64,000 bases of DNA from Sphingobium boeckii (GCF_014199215.1 NZ_JACIJC010000005.1:1-64000); one strand, 5' to 3'. Positions 52,430 to 61,163 are shown, numbered from the stretch's first letter. The notes: generated from the sequence alone by a model not told the origin. Translations and numbers: made by a program.

Positions 52430-54252
52430 TGGAAACCGAAGTCCACGCCACGACGATTTTGCTTCAGGAAGGGGTGGTGTTGCTCGGCGCGGCGCTGCTG
52501 GCGGTGATGCTGTTCCGCAAGCTCGGGTTGGGCGCGGTGCTGGGGTATCTCGTCGCGGGGGTGATCATCGGGCCGCAGATGCTGGGGCTGGTCGGCGGCG
52601 GCGAATCCAAGCTGAACATCGCCGAGATCGGCATCGTGCTGCTGCTGTTCATCGTCGGGCTCGAACTCAATCTGGAACGGCTGTGGCGGCTCAAGCGCGA
52701 GATTTTCGGCTTTGGCCTGGCACAGGTGGTGGTGAGCGGAATCGCGATCACGCTGCTCGTGTTCACCACGAGCGGCTTCACGATCGGCGCGGCGCTCGCT
52801 CTTGGCCTTCCCCTGGCGCTGTCGTCCACCGCACAGGTGCTGCCGGGCCTCAAATCCTCGGGCCGGATCAACACGCCCTTTGGCGAGCGCGCCTTTTCGA
52901 TTCTGCTGTTTCAGGACCTTTCGATCGTGCCGCTGATCACGATCATTGCCGCGCTGTCCCGCGCGCCCGCCGATCCCACGCCGATTCCGGGCGCTGCGCT
53001 GTGGGCGAGCACGATCGGCATGGTGCCCGCCAATGGCGTGCTGCTCGCGATCAACACGGTGGCGGCGATCGTCGGGCTGGTGCTGGCCGGGCGCTATATA
53101 TTGCGGCCCTTGCTCTCTCTGGTCGGGCGACTGGGCGAGCGGGAGTTGTTCATCGTCGTCGGGCTGTTCACCGTCTTTGCCAGCGCCGCGCTGATGGAGA
53201 CGCTCCATCTGTCCACCGCGCTCGGCGCGTTCGTCGCGGGCGTGATGCTCGCGGATTCGCCCTATCGGCATGAGATCGAGGCGGATGTGGAGCCATTCCG
53301 CTCGATCCTGCTCGGCCTGTTTTTCCTCGCGGTGGGGATGGTGCTGGATGTGGGCGCGGTGCTGGCCAATCCGCTCTATGTCATCGGTATGGCGGCGGCG
53401 CTGGTGGCATTGAAGACCGGGGTGATCTTCGGGATCGCCAAATTGGCGGGCATGAAGACGCGGCAGGCCTTTGGTCTGGGGCTTTTGCTCAGTCAGGGCG
53501 GCGAATTCGGCTTCGTGCTGTTCGGCCAGGCGCAGAGCGCGCTGCTGATCGAGCCGCAGGCCGCCAGCCTGTTCGGCGCGATCGTCACGCTCTCCATGGC
53601 GACCACGCCGTTTTTGCTCGCCATCGCGCGTCGCTTCGAAAGCGCCGAATCGGTGGCGCAGGGGGAGGCGGAGGATGCGGCCAATGCGGGCGGCGCGCGC
53701 GCGATCGTGATCGGCTATGGCCGCTTCGGGCAGACCGTATCGCAATTGCTGATCTCGCAGGGCGTTTCGGTCACGATCATCGATCAGAGCCCGAGCCAGA
53801 TCGAGCTTTCCAGCACCTTTGGCATGAAGGTCTATTATGGCGACGGCCGTCGCGTCGATCTGCTGCGCGGGGCGGGCGGCGAAGAGGCGCGACTGATCAT
53901 CTTCTGCACCGACGACCGCGCGATGGGCGAAGAGACGATCGCGCCGATCCAGGCGGCCTTCCCGCGCGCGCAGATGCTGCTGCGCGCCTATGACCGGCGT
54001 CAGTTGATCGCGTTCTCCAGGCTGCATGTGGCGGGCGCGGTGCGCGAGGTTTACGAATCGGCGCTGACGATGGGCGCGCAGGCGCTGGCCGAACTGGGGC
54101 TGGACGAGGAAGATATCCGCGTTGCCGAGCGGGAATTCCGTGAGCGGGATATGGCGCGGTTCGAGAAACAGGCCGAGGCGGGTGATCTCCATGCCGCGCA
54201 GGACATGATGTTCAGGCCGGGTGTGCCGGTCAAACGCGGGGAGTGCGGCTGA
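52429..54252 (+). CDS. kefC: Potassium/proton antiporter, KefB/KefC type
   Basis: A 607-residue inner-membrane cation:proton antiporter. The CPA2 domain spans residues about 10-380 with roughly 12 hydrophobic segments (VLGYLVAGVIIGP, LFIVGLELNLERLWRL, LSSTAQVLPGL, GAFVAGVMLADSPYRHEIEADVEPFRSILLGLFF). A Rossmann RCK-type domain (RAIVIGYGRFGQTVSQLL near residue 425, followed by YYGDGRRVDLLRGAGG) and a helical tail follow. Acidic residues in the transport core are intact. Its start overlaps the IscU-like gene and it overlaps the DUF423 gene by one base. Confidence 0.92.
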   Translation: METEVHATTILLQEGVVLLGAALLAVMLFRKLGLGAVLGYLVAGVIIGPQMLGLVGGGESKLNIAEIGIVLLLFIVGLELNLERLWRLKREIFGFGLAQVVVSGIAITLLVFTTSGFTIGAALALGLPLALSSTAQVLPGLKSSGRINTPFGERAFSILLFQDLSIVPLITIIAALSRAPADPTPIPGAALWASTIGMVPANGVLLAINTVAAIVGLVLAGRYILRPLLSLVGRLGERELFIVVGLFTVFASAALMETLHLSTALGAFVAGVMLADSPYRHEIEADVEPFRSILLGLFFLAVGMVLDVGAVLANPLYVIGMAAALVALKTGVIFGIAKLAGMKTRQAFGLGLLLSQGGEFGFVLFGQAQSALLIEPQAASLFGAIVTLSMATTPFLLAIARRFESAESVAQGEAEDAANAGGARAIVIGYGRFGQTVSQLLISQGVSVTIIDQSPSQIELSSTFGMKVYYGDGRRVDLLRGAGGEEARLIIFCTDDRAMGEETIAPIQAAFPRAQMLLRAYDRRQLIAFSRLHVAGAVREVYESALTMGAQALAELGLDEEDIRVAEREFRERDMARFEKQAEAGDLHAAQDMMFRPGVPVKRGECG

Positions 54253-54581
54253 TGCTGATGGTGATCGCGGCGCTGTCGGGCGCAATGGCGGTGGCAGCGG
54301 GCGCGTTCGGCGCGCATGGCGCCAGCGGCGATGCGGTGGAATGGCTGAAAACCGGCGCGCTCTATCAGATGGTCCATGCGGTTGCGGCGATCGCGCTGGC
54401 GGGCCGGGCGGGAGCCAATGGTCCGGCGTGGCTGTTCGTGATCGGCGGCGGGCTGTTCGCGGTGACGCTCTATGCGATGGCGCTGGGCGCGCCCCGCTGG
54501 TTCGGGGCGATTACGCCGATCGGCGGGACGCTGTTGATCGGAGGATGGCTGTGGCTGGCTTGGGGTGCGTTGCGGGGGTGA
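54252..54581 (+). CDS. DUF423 family membrane protein
   Basis: A 109-residue inner-membrane protein of the DUF423 (YgdD) family with four hydrophobic segments. It begins MLMVIAALSGAMAVAAGAFGAHG, a strong family signature, then VEWLKTGALYQMVHAVAAIAL. Function unknown. ATG 54252 overlaps the kefC stop (TGATG), so it is the last gene of the radA-cvpA-IscU-like-kefC run. Confidence 0.88.
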   Translation: MLMVIAALSGAMAVAAGAFGAHGASGDAVEWLKTGALYQMVHAVAAIALAGRAGANGPAWLFVIGGGLFAVTLYAMALGAPRWFGAITPIGGTLLIGGWLWLAWGALRG

Positions 54582-54617
54582 AGGTGTAAAACGACCACTT
54601 GCGGACATTGGCTTCAT

Positions 54618-54648
54618 CGTCATCCCGGACTTGATCCGGGATCCCGCT
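54618..54648. repeat. Family B' inverted arm, left of GIY-YIG gene
   Basis: 31-base arm CGTCATCCCGGACTTGATCC...; 27 of 31 bases match the inverse of the arm at 54972-55002. It sits five bases beyond the end of the GIY-YIG gene and can form a local hairpin. Confidence 0.85.
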
Positions 54649-54653
54649 CTTTT

Positions 54654-54953
54654 TCAGGCAAGCGTTTCGAACATATCGTGCCATTGGGCATTGCTCTGCT
54701 CGATCAGGGCAAACTTCCATTCCCCTCGCCAGCGCTTGATGCGCTTTTCATGGGCGATGCACTGAAGGATATCATCGCCGCGCTCCGCCCAAACGAGTCG
54801 GGTTAGCCTATATCGCGCGCAGAAATCCGATCCCTCACCACGCCGATGCTGATAAACGCGGACCGCAAGATGCGTCGTGACACCGACATAGATCGTGCCG
54901 CGATAACGATCGGCCATAATGTAGACCCAACCGCCCTTCCTTTCACTTCCCAT
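54654..54953 (-). CDS. GIY-YIG nuclease family protein
   Basis: A 99-residue single-domain protein. It shows the GIY-YIG layout: WVYIMADRYRGTIYVGVTTHLAVRVYQHR, with Y11, Y22, R32 and H36, and the catalytic Glu in AHEKRIKRWRGEWK (E69). C-terminal LIEQSNAQWHDMF is typical of the small stand-alone YhbQ-like class. The ATG at 54953 lies directly before MGSERKGG; upstream frame is repeat sequence. The gene lies between inverted repeat arms 54618-54648 and 54972-55002 with little extra DNA, so it appears to be the insert of a palindromic repeat. DNA cleavage is inferred from the fold only. Confidence 0.85.
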   Translation of the reverse strand: MGSERKGGWVYIMADRYRGTIYVGVTTHLAVRVYQHRRGEGSDFCARYRLTRLVWAERGDDILQCIAHEKRIKRWRGEWKFALIEQSNAQWHDMFETLA

Positions 54954-54971
54954 ACGCAAAGCTTGAAGAAA

Positions 54972-55002
54972 AGCGGGACCCCGGGTCAAGCCCGGGGTGA
55001 CG
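54972..55002. repeat. Family B' inverted arm, right of GIY-YIG gene
   Basis: Inverse of the arm at 54618-54648 (27 of 31 matches). It begins AGCGGGACCCCGGGTCAAGC and ends in GTGACG, 19 bases upstream of the GIY-YIG start codon. Confidence 0.85.
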
Positions 55003-55273
55003 AGGAAGGCGAGCGTGATACCAAAACCCGACAGTCCGCTCTCCACCAAAATCAGCCTTTCACCGGCAATCTGCAATCTGGCGCAAATCCGCGGAAGGTC
55101 ACACGAAAGTCACACTTGTATCCAACTCTTTCCAAGGCATCCTAAACCCGAAATACCGGGCATTGCCTTGTTCAACGATGTCAAAAAGCCGCGCGGAGTG
55201 AAGCAGATCATGCCGCTGTAGGACAGTGATAAAAAACGGCGGTGCGGGACTGGAGCGGGGACTTTACCCTGAT

Positions 55274-55347
55274 CGTCATTGCGAGCGCAGCGAAGCAATC
55301 CCGCGAGGTGGCCGACGATGGATTGCTTCGCGGCGCTCGCAATGACG
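55274..55347. repeat. Family C palindrome
   Basis: Left arm CGTCATTGCGAGCGCAGCGA and right arm TTCGCGGCGCTCGCAATGACG are inverted with a short loop. This ATTGCGAGCG-GAAGCAAT type of dispersed bacterial repeat is seen once here. Confidence 0.88.
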
Positions 55348-55380
55348 ACGATGATGTTCATGTCATCAAAAACCGATCCC

Positions 55381-55487
55381 CGTCATTCCCGCGAACGCGG
55401 GAATCCCGCTTTTTGATTCTTCCTTTTCGCGTGAAGCCTCGAAAGGCAGGAAGAAGAAGCGGGGTCCCCGCGTTCGCGAGGATGACG
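55381..55487. repeat. Family B palindrome, copy 3
   Basis: Left arm CGTCATTCCCGCGAACGCGG, right arm CCCCGCGTTCGCGAGGATGACG, loop of about 45 bases. It lies just beyond the aroB stop, downstream of aroK-aroB. Confidence 0.9.
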
Positions 55488-55515
55488 GTTAGGGGGCGTA
55501 GTTGCTCCTCCCGCC

Positions 55516-56613
55516 TCAGCCCCGCTCGCCATCCAGAAACGCCGCCACATCCGCCAGCGCGACCGACTTATCGACATAGGATTGTCCGATCCCCCGCGCC
55601 AGGATGAACGCCAGCGTGCCTGCCGCCATTTTCTTGTCGTGCATCATATGCGCCACAAGCGCCGCGCCGCTGGCTGTCACACCCGCGCTGGCGGCGTCAT
55701 GGGGCAGGCCGATCGCCTGCAGATGGTGCGTCAGGCGCACCGCATCCTGTGACGGGCACAGCCCTCTGGACGCCGAGAAGCGGAAAGCCAGCGCCATGCC
55801 CGCGGCGACAGCCTCGCCGTGCAGCAGCGCGTCGGAAAAGCCCTTGTCCGCTTCCAGCGCGTGGCCGAAGGTATGGCCGAGATTGAGCAGGGCGCGGCGG
55901 CCGCTGGTCTCGCGTTCATCCTCGCCCACGATCGCGGCCTTGGCGGCGACGCTCTTTTCGATGGCATAGGCGCGGGCTTCGGGATCGCCAGCAAGTAGCG
56001 CGGCGGCATTGGCCTCGCACCATTCATAGAAAGCGAAATCCGCGATCAGCCCGTATTTCACCACTTCGGCATAGCCAGCGGCGAGTTGGCGGCGGGGCAG
56101 GGTGTCCAGCACCGTGGGATCGATCAGCACGAAGCTGGGCTGATGAAAGGCGCCGATGAGGTTCTTGCCCGCCTTACTGTTGATCGCGGTCTTGCCGCCC
56201 ACCGACGAATCGACCTGCGCGAGCAAGGTGGTGGGAATCTGCACGAAGCCGCAGCCGCGCTTCAGGATGGCGGCGGCAAAGCCGACGAGATCGCCGATCA
56301 CGCCGCCGCCCAAAGCGATGACATGATCGCCGCGCTCCACCTCCAGGGTCAGCAGCAAATCGGTCAACGCTTCAATCTGCGCCCAGCTCTTGGTGGCCTC
56401 ACCAGGTTCCAATATCACCGTCTCGATCGTCAAGCCCGCAAGAGCCGCCGACAGCCGCGACATTTGCGCGCTCGCCACATTTTGATCGGTGATGATCACC
56501 GCACGGCCGCGGCTGAGCCAAGGCGCGAGCAAATCCCCCGCCCGGTCCAGCGCACCGTTTTCGATTCTCACGTCATAGCTGCGATCGCCAAGCGAAACGG
56601 GGATGATCGTCAT
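55516..56613 (-). CDS. aroB: 3-dehydroquinate synthase
   Basis: Cyclises DAHP to 3-dehydroquinate in the shikimate pathway; NAD- and metal-dependent. The 365 residues show VIITDQNVASAQMSRL, LEPGEATKSWAQIEALTDLLL, ALGGGVIGDLVGFAAAILKRGCGFVQIPTTLLAQVDSSVGGKTAINSKAGKNLIGAFHQP and the metal-binding HTFGHALE...HGEAVAAGM. Start overlaps the aroK stop by four bases (ATGA), the common aroK-aroB pairing, so translation is coupled. Confidence 0.95.
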   Translation of the reverse strand: MTIIPVSLGDRSYDVRIENGALDRAGDLLAPWLSRGRAVIITDQNVASAQMSRLSAALAGLTIETVILEPGEATKSWAQIEALTDLLLTLEVERGDHVIALGGGVIGDLVGFAAAILKRGCGFVQIPTTLLAQVDSSVGGKTAINSKAGKNLIGAFHQPSFVLIDPTVLDTLPRRQLAAGYAEVVKYGLIADFAFYEWCEANAAALLAGDPEARAYAIEKSVAAKAAIVGEDERETSGRRALLNLGHTFGHALEADKGFSDALLHGEAVAAGMALAFRFSASRGLCPSQDAVRLTHHLQAIGLPHDAASAGVTASGAALVAHMMHDKKMAAGTLAFILARGIGQSYVDKSVALADVAAFLDGERG

Positions 56614-57161
56614 GGCTGTGCGGCCCTTTCGGCAAGCGCGTGGAGGATATTGTCCACGGTGATGTCATGAGGCGACGGCTGGCTGCGGATATGGATCGGC
56701 GCGAGCGCATAGACGGGATTGCGGATCGCGGCGAGTTCTCCCAGCACGGTCTCTGGATCCTTGTCTTTCAGCAGCGGACGGCTGTCGCGCCGGCCCACGC
56801 GATCGGCCAGCACCGCGATATCGGCATCGAGCCAGATGGCCAGCGCGCGCGCCAGGATCAGCGCGCGGGTTTCCTCCTGCATGAAGGCGCCGCCGCCGGT
56901 CGCGATGATCTTGGGTGTGCCGTCGATCAGCCGCGCGATCACGCGGCGTTCCCCGTCGCGGAAATGCGCTTCGCCATAGCGTTCGAAAATCTCGGTGATG
57001 GAGAGTCCTGCGGCTTCCTCGATCTCGTGATCCGCATCCACGAACGGCAAGTGCATCCGGCTCGCCAGACGCCTGCCCACGGTCGATTTGCCCACGCCCA
57101 TCAGGCCGACAAGCACGATCGGCTGGTTCGGATATGAAAGAGGGGCGGTTTGATGCTGCAT
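56610..57161 (-). CDS. aroK: Shikimate kinase
   Basis: Phosphorylates shikimate with ATP. The 183 residues have the P-loop GLMGVGKST at 19-27. FVDADHEIEEAAGLSITEIFERYGEAHFRDGERRVIARLI binds shikimate, and ATGGGAFMQEETR follows near residue 79. The lid Arg is in RRDSRPLL. Length is normal. ATG 57161 starts directly before the P-loop strand; the open frame upstream is repeat-derived and not family-like. It overlaps aroB by four bases. Confidence 0.94.
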   Translation of the reverse strand: MQHQTAPLSYPNQPIVLVGLMGVGKSTVGRRLASRMHLPFVDADHEIEEAAGLSITEIFERYGEAHFRDGERRVIARLIDGTPKIIATGGGAFMQEETRALILARALAIWLDADIAVLADRVGRRDSRPLLKDKDPETVLGELAAIRNPVYALAPIHIRSQPSPHDITVDNILHALAERAAQP

Positions 57162-57234
57162 GGCGGCGCGGGCTATACACAAGCGGAGGGGGGCACGCAA
57201 AAGGGGAGGCTTGAAACGACAAGAAAGAGAAGGT

Positions 57235-57324
57235 CCACCCCCAGCCCCTCCCGGAAAGTCGGTAGGGGAGAAATAACGCGCGATCTCGCTCCCCTTCACG
57301 CTTTCGTGGAGGGGCTGGGGGTGG
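57235..57324. repeat. Family D composite palindrome, copy 2
   Basis: Contains CACCCCCAGCCCCTCCCGGA at the left and CGTGGAGGGGCTGGGGGTGG at the right, with long-range pairing, plus local stems. Same building blocks as 25441-25557 in the other order. It lies upstream of aroK and of the divergent small membrane-protein gene; the 217-base gap (57162-57378) holds nothing else. Confidence 0.8.
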
Positions 57325-57378
57325 GCTTTCTTCCCTTTTCCCCTTGCCGCCCGCGCGCAGCGGCAGCATAGGAGCGGC

Positions 57379-57516
57379 ATGTCCCGCAGCGCCACACTCC
57401 TGATCATTGTGCTCGTCGTCATCATCGGCGGGCTCTATGTCCTTTCCACCATCGACGCCGAGCAGCCGCAGACGCGTGTCGAAAAGCCCATCGCCAATGA
57501 AGCCCTTGCGAAATAG
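57379..57516 (+). CDS. Small single-span membrane protein
   Basis: A 45-residue protein (ATG 57379, GGAGCGGC just before). After the start comes one hydrophobic segment (TLLIIVLVVIIGGLYVLSTI, residues 6-25). A charged periplasmic or cytoplasmic tail ends KPIANEALAK. Its last 20 bases overlap the start of the next gene in another frame, so the two are translationally coupled. I believe short proteins of this form precede such secreted proteins in sphingomonads, but no named family comes to mind. Confidence 0.65.
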   Translation: MSRSATLLIIVLVVIIGGLYVLSTIDAEQPQTRVEKPIANEALAK

Positions 57517-59281
57517 GGTTTCGCGCCTTGCCCTGATCGCGGCCGGGATCGGCCTGGTCATCGGCATCCCCGCGATCGGCCAGGACGCGCCGGAATCGCT
57601 GTTGCCACCGGGGTTTGGCGATCCCGTCACCGCGCCGCCACCGCCGCCCGTGTCGTCACAGCGCCCTTCCACGGCGACACCCGCGCCTGATAGCGCCACG
57701 CCACGCCCGTCCGCCTCAGATCCGCTCGCGCTTGACGGGCTTGAGGAGACGGCCGACGAAGCACTCGAGACTGTCGCATTGCCCACCATGCCCGTGGTGC
57801 CGCTGGGCAATGTCGGTCCGCTGACCGCTATGGACGGTGGCCTGCCGGCGGATGCGTTCGGCGGAACCAGTGGCGCGTCTCTGGCCACGATGATGCACCG
57901 GCTCGATGCGCCCTTGCCGTCGCGCTGGGCCTCGATCCTGCTGCGCCGGACCCTGCTTTCCAATGTGCCGACGCCGGCGGGGATCAAGCCGGCGGACTGG
58001 ATTGCGGAGCGTTCATGGCTGTTGCTGCGCATGGGCGAGGCCGACTCGGCGCGTCTGCTGGTGCAAAGCGCGGATCCGAGCCAGTTTTCACCCTATCTCT
58101 TCGAAATCGCGATGCAGACCTATCTGGCGCTGGGCGATCCGGGTGGTCTGTGTCCGCTGGCCGATCCCGCCTCCGGGGTCAGCCGGGAAACCGCCTGGAT
58201 TCTGGCGCGTGCGATGTGCGCCGCGCTGGGCGGCGAGCCGGGCACCGCAAGCGCAGCGATCGATCAGGCCCGGCGCGCGCGCCTCGACGGACGGCGCACC
58301 TTCGATCTGCTGCTGGCTGAGAAGGTGGTCGGCGCGGGTGTCGATGGTCGCCGCTCCGTCACGATCGAATGGGAGGGCGTGGACCGGCTGACAAGCTGGC
58401 GCTATGGGCTGGCCACTGCCACGGGCGTGGCCATTCCCGCGCCGTTGCTGACCGCAGCGCCGTCGCGCGTGCAAGGCTGGCGTGCTTCTGCGCCTCTGCT
58501 GCCGGATAGCGAGAAACTGGATGCGGGGCGTCGTGCCGCTGTGCTCGGCGTGCTCTCCAGCGCGGCGCTCATCGATCTCTATGGCGGGGTGCTGGACCGC
58601 ACCGATCCGTCCGAAATCTCAGCCTCGCCAGCGACCAAGGTGCGCCGGGCCTTTACCGGCAGTGACGAGGGGCAACGCATCGAAGCGATGCGCGATTTGT
58701 GGACCGCATCGGAAGATCGCACCGAACGCTATGCCGCGCTGATCCTGACGGCGCGGGCGGCCGCGATGGTGCCCGTGAATCAGGATTATGCCGAGGATGC
58801 GCCGCGCCTGATCGGCGCGATGCTGAGCGCCGGTTATGATACGCGCGCGGCGGGCTGGGCCGATGTGGCCGGAAGCGGCGAAGGCTGGGCCTTGCTGGCG
58901 CTGGGCGCGGCGCGGCCGGTGGTGCCGGTCAGCGCGTCTGGTTTCGGGAGCTATGCGGGCAGCGTGGATCCCGTGAAGGCGCGGCTCGTGCTGGCGGGGC
59001 TGGCGGGGCTGGGCCGGTTGAATGCGCAGGATGTCGCCGCCGCGGCGGGCGATCTAGACGTGAATTTGAACGCGGAGAGCCCTTGGAGCCTTCTGCTCGA
59101 ATCGGCGGTGACGGCGAGGCAACCGGGGACGGTGGTGCTGCTGGCAGCGATCGGGATGCAGACGTCGGACTGGCGCAATGTGCCGCCGGCGCACCTCTAT
59201 CGCATCATATCGGCGTTGCGGCGGGTGGGCCTTGAGCCCGAGGCCCGCATGATCGCGGCGGAGGCGGCCGCGCGGCTGTGA
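57497..59281 (+). CDS. Large secreted or periplasmic protein, unknown function
   Basis: A 594-residue protein with a Sec-type signal (KPLRNRVSRLALIAAGIGLVIGIPAIGQ, cleavage near AIGQDA). A Pro-rich low-complexity region (TAPPPPPVSSQRPSTATPAP, residues about 50-80) follows. The rest is a long alpha-helical region rich in Ala, Leu and Arg with a repeat-like layout (IALQTYLALGDPGG, AWILARAMCAALGGEPGTASAAIDQARRARLDGRRTF), possibly TPR-like superhelices. ATG 57497 overlaps the small membrane protein gene. Its stop overlaps xerD (GTG start). Function unknown; envelope location is inferred from the signal peptide. Confidence 0.75.
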   Translation: MKPLRNRVSRLALIAAGIGLVIGIPAIGQDAPESLLPPGFGDPVTAPPPPPVSSQRPSTATPAPDSATPRPSASDPLALDGLEETADEALETVALPTMPVVPLGNVGPLTAMDGGLPADAFGGTSGASLATMMHRLDAPLPSRWASILLRRTLLSNVPTPAGIKPADWIAERSWLLLRMGEADSARLLVQSADPSQFSPYLFEIAMQTYLALGDPGGLCPLADPASGVSRETAWILARAMCAALGGEPGTASAAIDQARRARLDGRRTFDLLLAEKVVGAGVDGRRSVTIEWEGVDRLTSWRYGLATATGVAIPAPLLTAAPSRVQGWRASAPLLPDSEKLDAGRRAAVLGVLSSAALIDLYGGVLDRTDPSEISASPATKVRRAFTGSDEGQRIEAMRDLWTASEDRTERYAALILTARAAAMVPVNQDYAEDAPRLIGAMLSAGYDTRAAGWADVAGSGEGWALLALGAARPVVPVSASGFGSYAGSVDPVKARLVLAGLAGLGRLNAQDVAAAAGDLDVNLNAESPWSLLLESAVTARQPGTVVLLAAIGMQTSDWRNVPPAHLYRIISALRRVGLEPEARMIAAEAAARL

Positions 59282-60207
59282 CCGGGGGGGGCGGTCAGGA
59301 TCGTGCGCTGATCGACCGATTTCTGGAGATGCTGGCGGCGGAGGCGGGTGCCGCGCGCAACACGTTGATGGCTTATGGCACGGATCTGAACGGCGCATCA
59401 TCGCTGCTGGGCGGCAGGCTGGGCGATGCGGATAAGGACGCTCTGGGCGCACTGGCCGAATCCTGGTTGCCGCTGGCACGGTCCACGGTTTCACGAAAAT
59501 CCGCGGCGCTGCGCCGTTTCTACGCGTTTCTGCTTGATGAGGGTCTGCGCCCGGACGATCCCTCCGCGGCGCTGCCGCGTCCGACCGCGGTTCGGCCGTT
59601 GCCCAGGATCTTGGGCCATGAGGATGTCGGCCGGATCTTTGCCGAGATCGATCGCGCGCTGACGGAGGCCCATGCCGGCCCGGCTGCCTATCGCCTCGCG
59701 GCCTTGATCGAGTTGCTTTACGGCTCCGGCCTGCGCGCGACCGAGCTTGTCTCCTTGCCGCGCAAGGCGATTTCGCCGGATCGGCCTTTCCTGATCCTGC
59801 GCGGCAAGGGCGGGCGGGAGCGGCTGGTGCCGATTTCGGATCGTGCGCGTCATGCCGTGGCGACATGGGGGGCATTCGTTCCCGGCGATTCGCTCTGGCT
59901 GTTTCCCTCGGGCAAAACGCATCTCAGCCGGGTGCGGCTCTTTCAGTTGATCCGCGAACTGGGCGGGCGGGCGGGCATTCCGCCGGAACGGATCAGTCCG
60001 CATGTGTTGCGTCATGCCTTCGCCACGCATCTGCTGGAGGGCGGCGCGGATCTGCGCGCATTGCAGGCTATGCTTGGCCATGCCGATATCGCCACCACGC
60101 AAATCTACACGCATGTGGACAGCCGCCGCCTGGTGGAACTGGTCAACAGCCGCCATCCGCTGGGCGAGATGAAGCCACGCGTTGACGCCGGCGCGCGCCC
60201 GGCTTAA
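59278..60207 (+). CDS. xerD: Tyrosine recombinase XerD
   Basis: Site-specific recombinase resolving chromosome dimers at dif. The 309 residues have an N-terminal SAM-like core-binding domain and a catalytic domain. It shows [17 protein letters not shown] (Arg), [13 protein letters not shown] (Lys), [41 protein letters not shown] (His-x-x-Arg, His and Tyr nucleophile). It starts at GTG 59278, overlapping the upstream stop. I favour XerD over XerC from overall resemblance; that choice is not certain. Confidence 0.88.
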   Translation: MTGGGGQDRALIDRFLEMLAAEAGAARNTLMAYGTDLNGASSLLGGRLGDADKDALGALAESWLPLARSTVSRKSAALRRFYAFLLDEGLRPDDPSAALPRPTAVRPLPRILGHEDVGRIFAEIDRALTEAHAGPAAYRLAALIELLYGSGLRATELVSLPRKAISPDRPFLILRGKGGRERLVPISDRARHAVATWGAFVPGDSLWLFPSGKTHLSRVRLFQLIRELGGRAGIPPERISPHVLRHAFATHLLEGGADLRALQAMLGHADIATTQIYTHVDSRRLVELVNSRHPLGEMKPRVDAGARPA

Positions 60208-60218
60208 CCGCCAGAGCA

Positions 60219-61163
60219 ATGACAAGCTTTCTCGATTTTGAAAAACCGATTGCCGAGCTGGAAGCGCGGATCGCCGATCTGCGCGAGACCGCGGAGACCG
60301 GCATAGACATAGACGCCGATGTCGCGCGGCTTCAGGTGAAGTCCGACAAATTGCTGCGCGAGACCTATGCGCGGCTGACCCCGTGGCAGAAGACGCAGGT
60401 GGCGCGACACCCCGAGCGTCCGCATTTCAAACATTATGTGGCCGGGCTTTTCGATACGTTCATGCCATTGGCGGGCGACCGCGCCTTTGCCGACGATCAG
60501 GCGATCATGGGCGGACTGGCGCGGCTGAAGGGCCGCCGCGTGATGGTGATCGGCCATGAAAAAGGCGACGACACGACGAGCCGGCTCAAGCATAATTTCG
60601 GCATGGGGAAGCCGGAAGGGTATCGCAAGGCGATCCGGCTGATGCAATTGGCCGATCGCTTCGGCATTCCGGTGGTAACGCTGGTCGACACATCGGGCGC
60701 ATTTCCGGGGGTCCAGGCCGAAGAGCGCGGGCAGGCCGAGGCGATTGCGCGATCGACGCAGCAATGCCTGGAACTGGGCGTGCCGATGATCGCCGCCGTG
60801 GTCGGCGAGGGCGGATCAGGTGGTGCGGTGGCGCTGGCGGCGGCGAATCGCGTGCTGATGTTCGAACATGCCGTCTATGCCGTCATCTCGCCCGAAGGCT
60901 GCGCCTCGATCCTGTGGCGGACGGCGGACAAGGCGGCCGATGCGGCCGAGGCCATGCGGATCACCGCGACCGATCTTCAGCGGCTGGGCGTATGCGATCG
61001 CATCGTGCCGGAGCCGATGGGCGGGGCGCATCGCGATCCTGCAGCGGCGATCGTGTCACTGGGCGATGCGCTGAATGCGGAGCTTGATGGCCTTGCCGGG
61101 CTGTCCGCAGACGAATTGCGGCGGCAGCGGCGTCAGAAATATCTTTCCATCGGCGGCATCTGA
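60219..61163 (+). CDS. accA: Acetyl-CoA carboxylase carboxyltransferase subunit alpha
   Basis: Partner of AccD in malonyl-CoA synthesis. The 314 residues start [20 protein letters not shown]. They show [83 protein letters not shown] and [23 protein letters not shown], all in family order. Length matches. It is unlinked to accD, as usual in many proteobacteria. It follows xerD after 11 bases on the same strand, so it may be expressed from that transcript. Confidence 0.95.
   Translation: MTSFLDFEKPIAELEARIADLRETAETGIDIDADVARLQVKSDKLLRETYARLTPWQKTQVARHPERPHFKHYVAGLFDTFMPLAGDRAFADDQAIMGGLARLKGRRVMVIGHEKGDDTTSRLKHNFGMGKPEGYRKAIRLMQLADRFGIPVVTLVDTSGAFPGVQAEERGQAEAIARSTQQCLELGVPMIAAVVGEGGSGGAVALAAANRVLMFEHAVYAVISPEGCASILWRTADKAADAAEAMRITATDLQRLGVCDRIVPEPMGGAHRDPAAAIVSLGDALNAELDGLAGLSADELRRQRRQKYLSIGGI

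Larger units (their letters stand above)
55003..55515. other. Gene-free, repeat-rich interval
   Basis: I see no convincing gene here. Two large palindromes (55274-55347 and 55381-55487) occupy much of it. The remaining 55003-55273 segment has short frames on both strands but no ribosome-binding site or familiar protein pattern. It may be a graveyard for repeat insertions. Confidence 0.6.

Noticed and set aside
52054-54285. 743-codon minus-strand frame over kefC
   Set aside because: Composition dominated by Gln, Arg, His and Glu, as expected from the complement of membrane-protein codons.
55110-55361. Short frames in the 55.0-55.4 kb repeat patch
   Set aside because: They overlap palindromes and lack start signals; no protein pattern.
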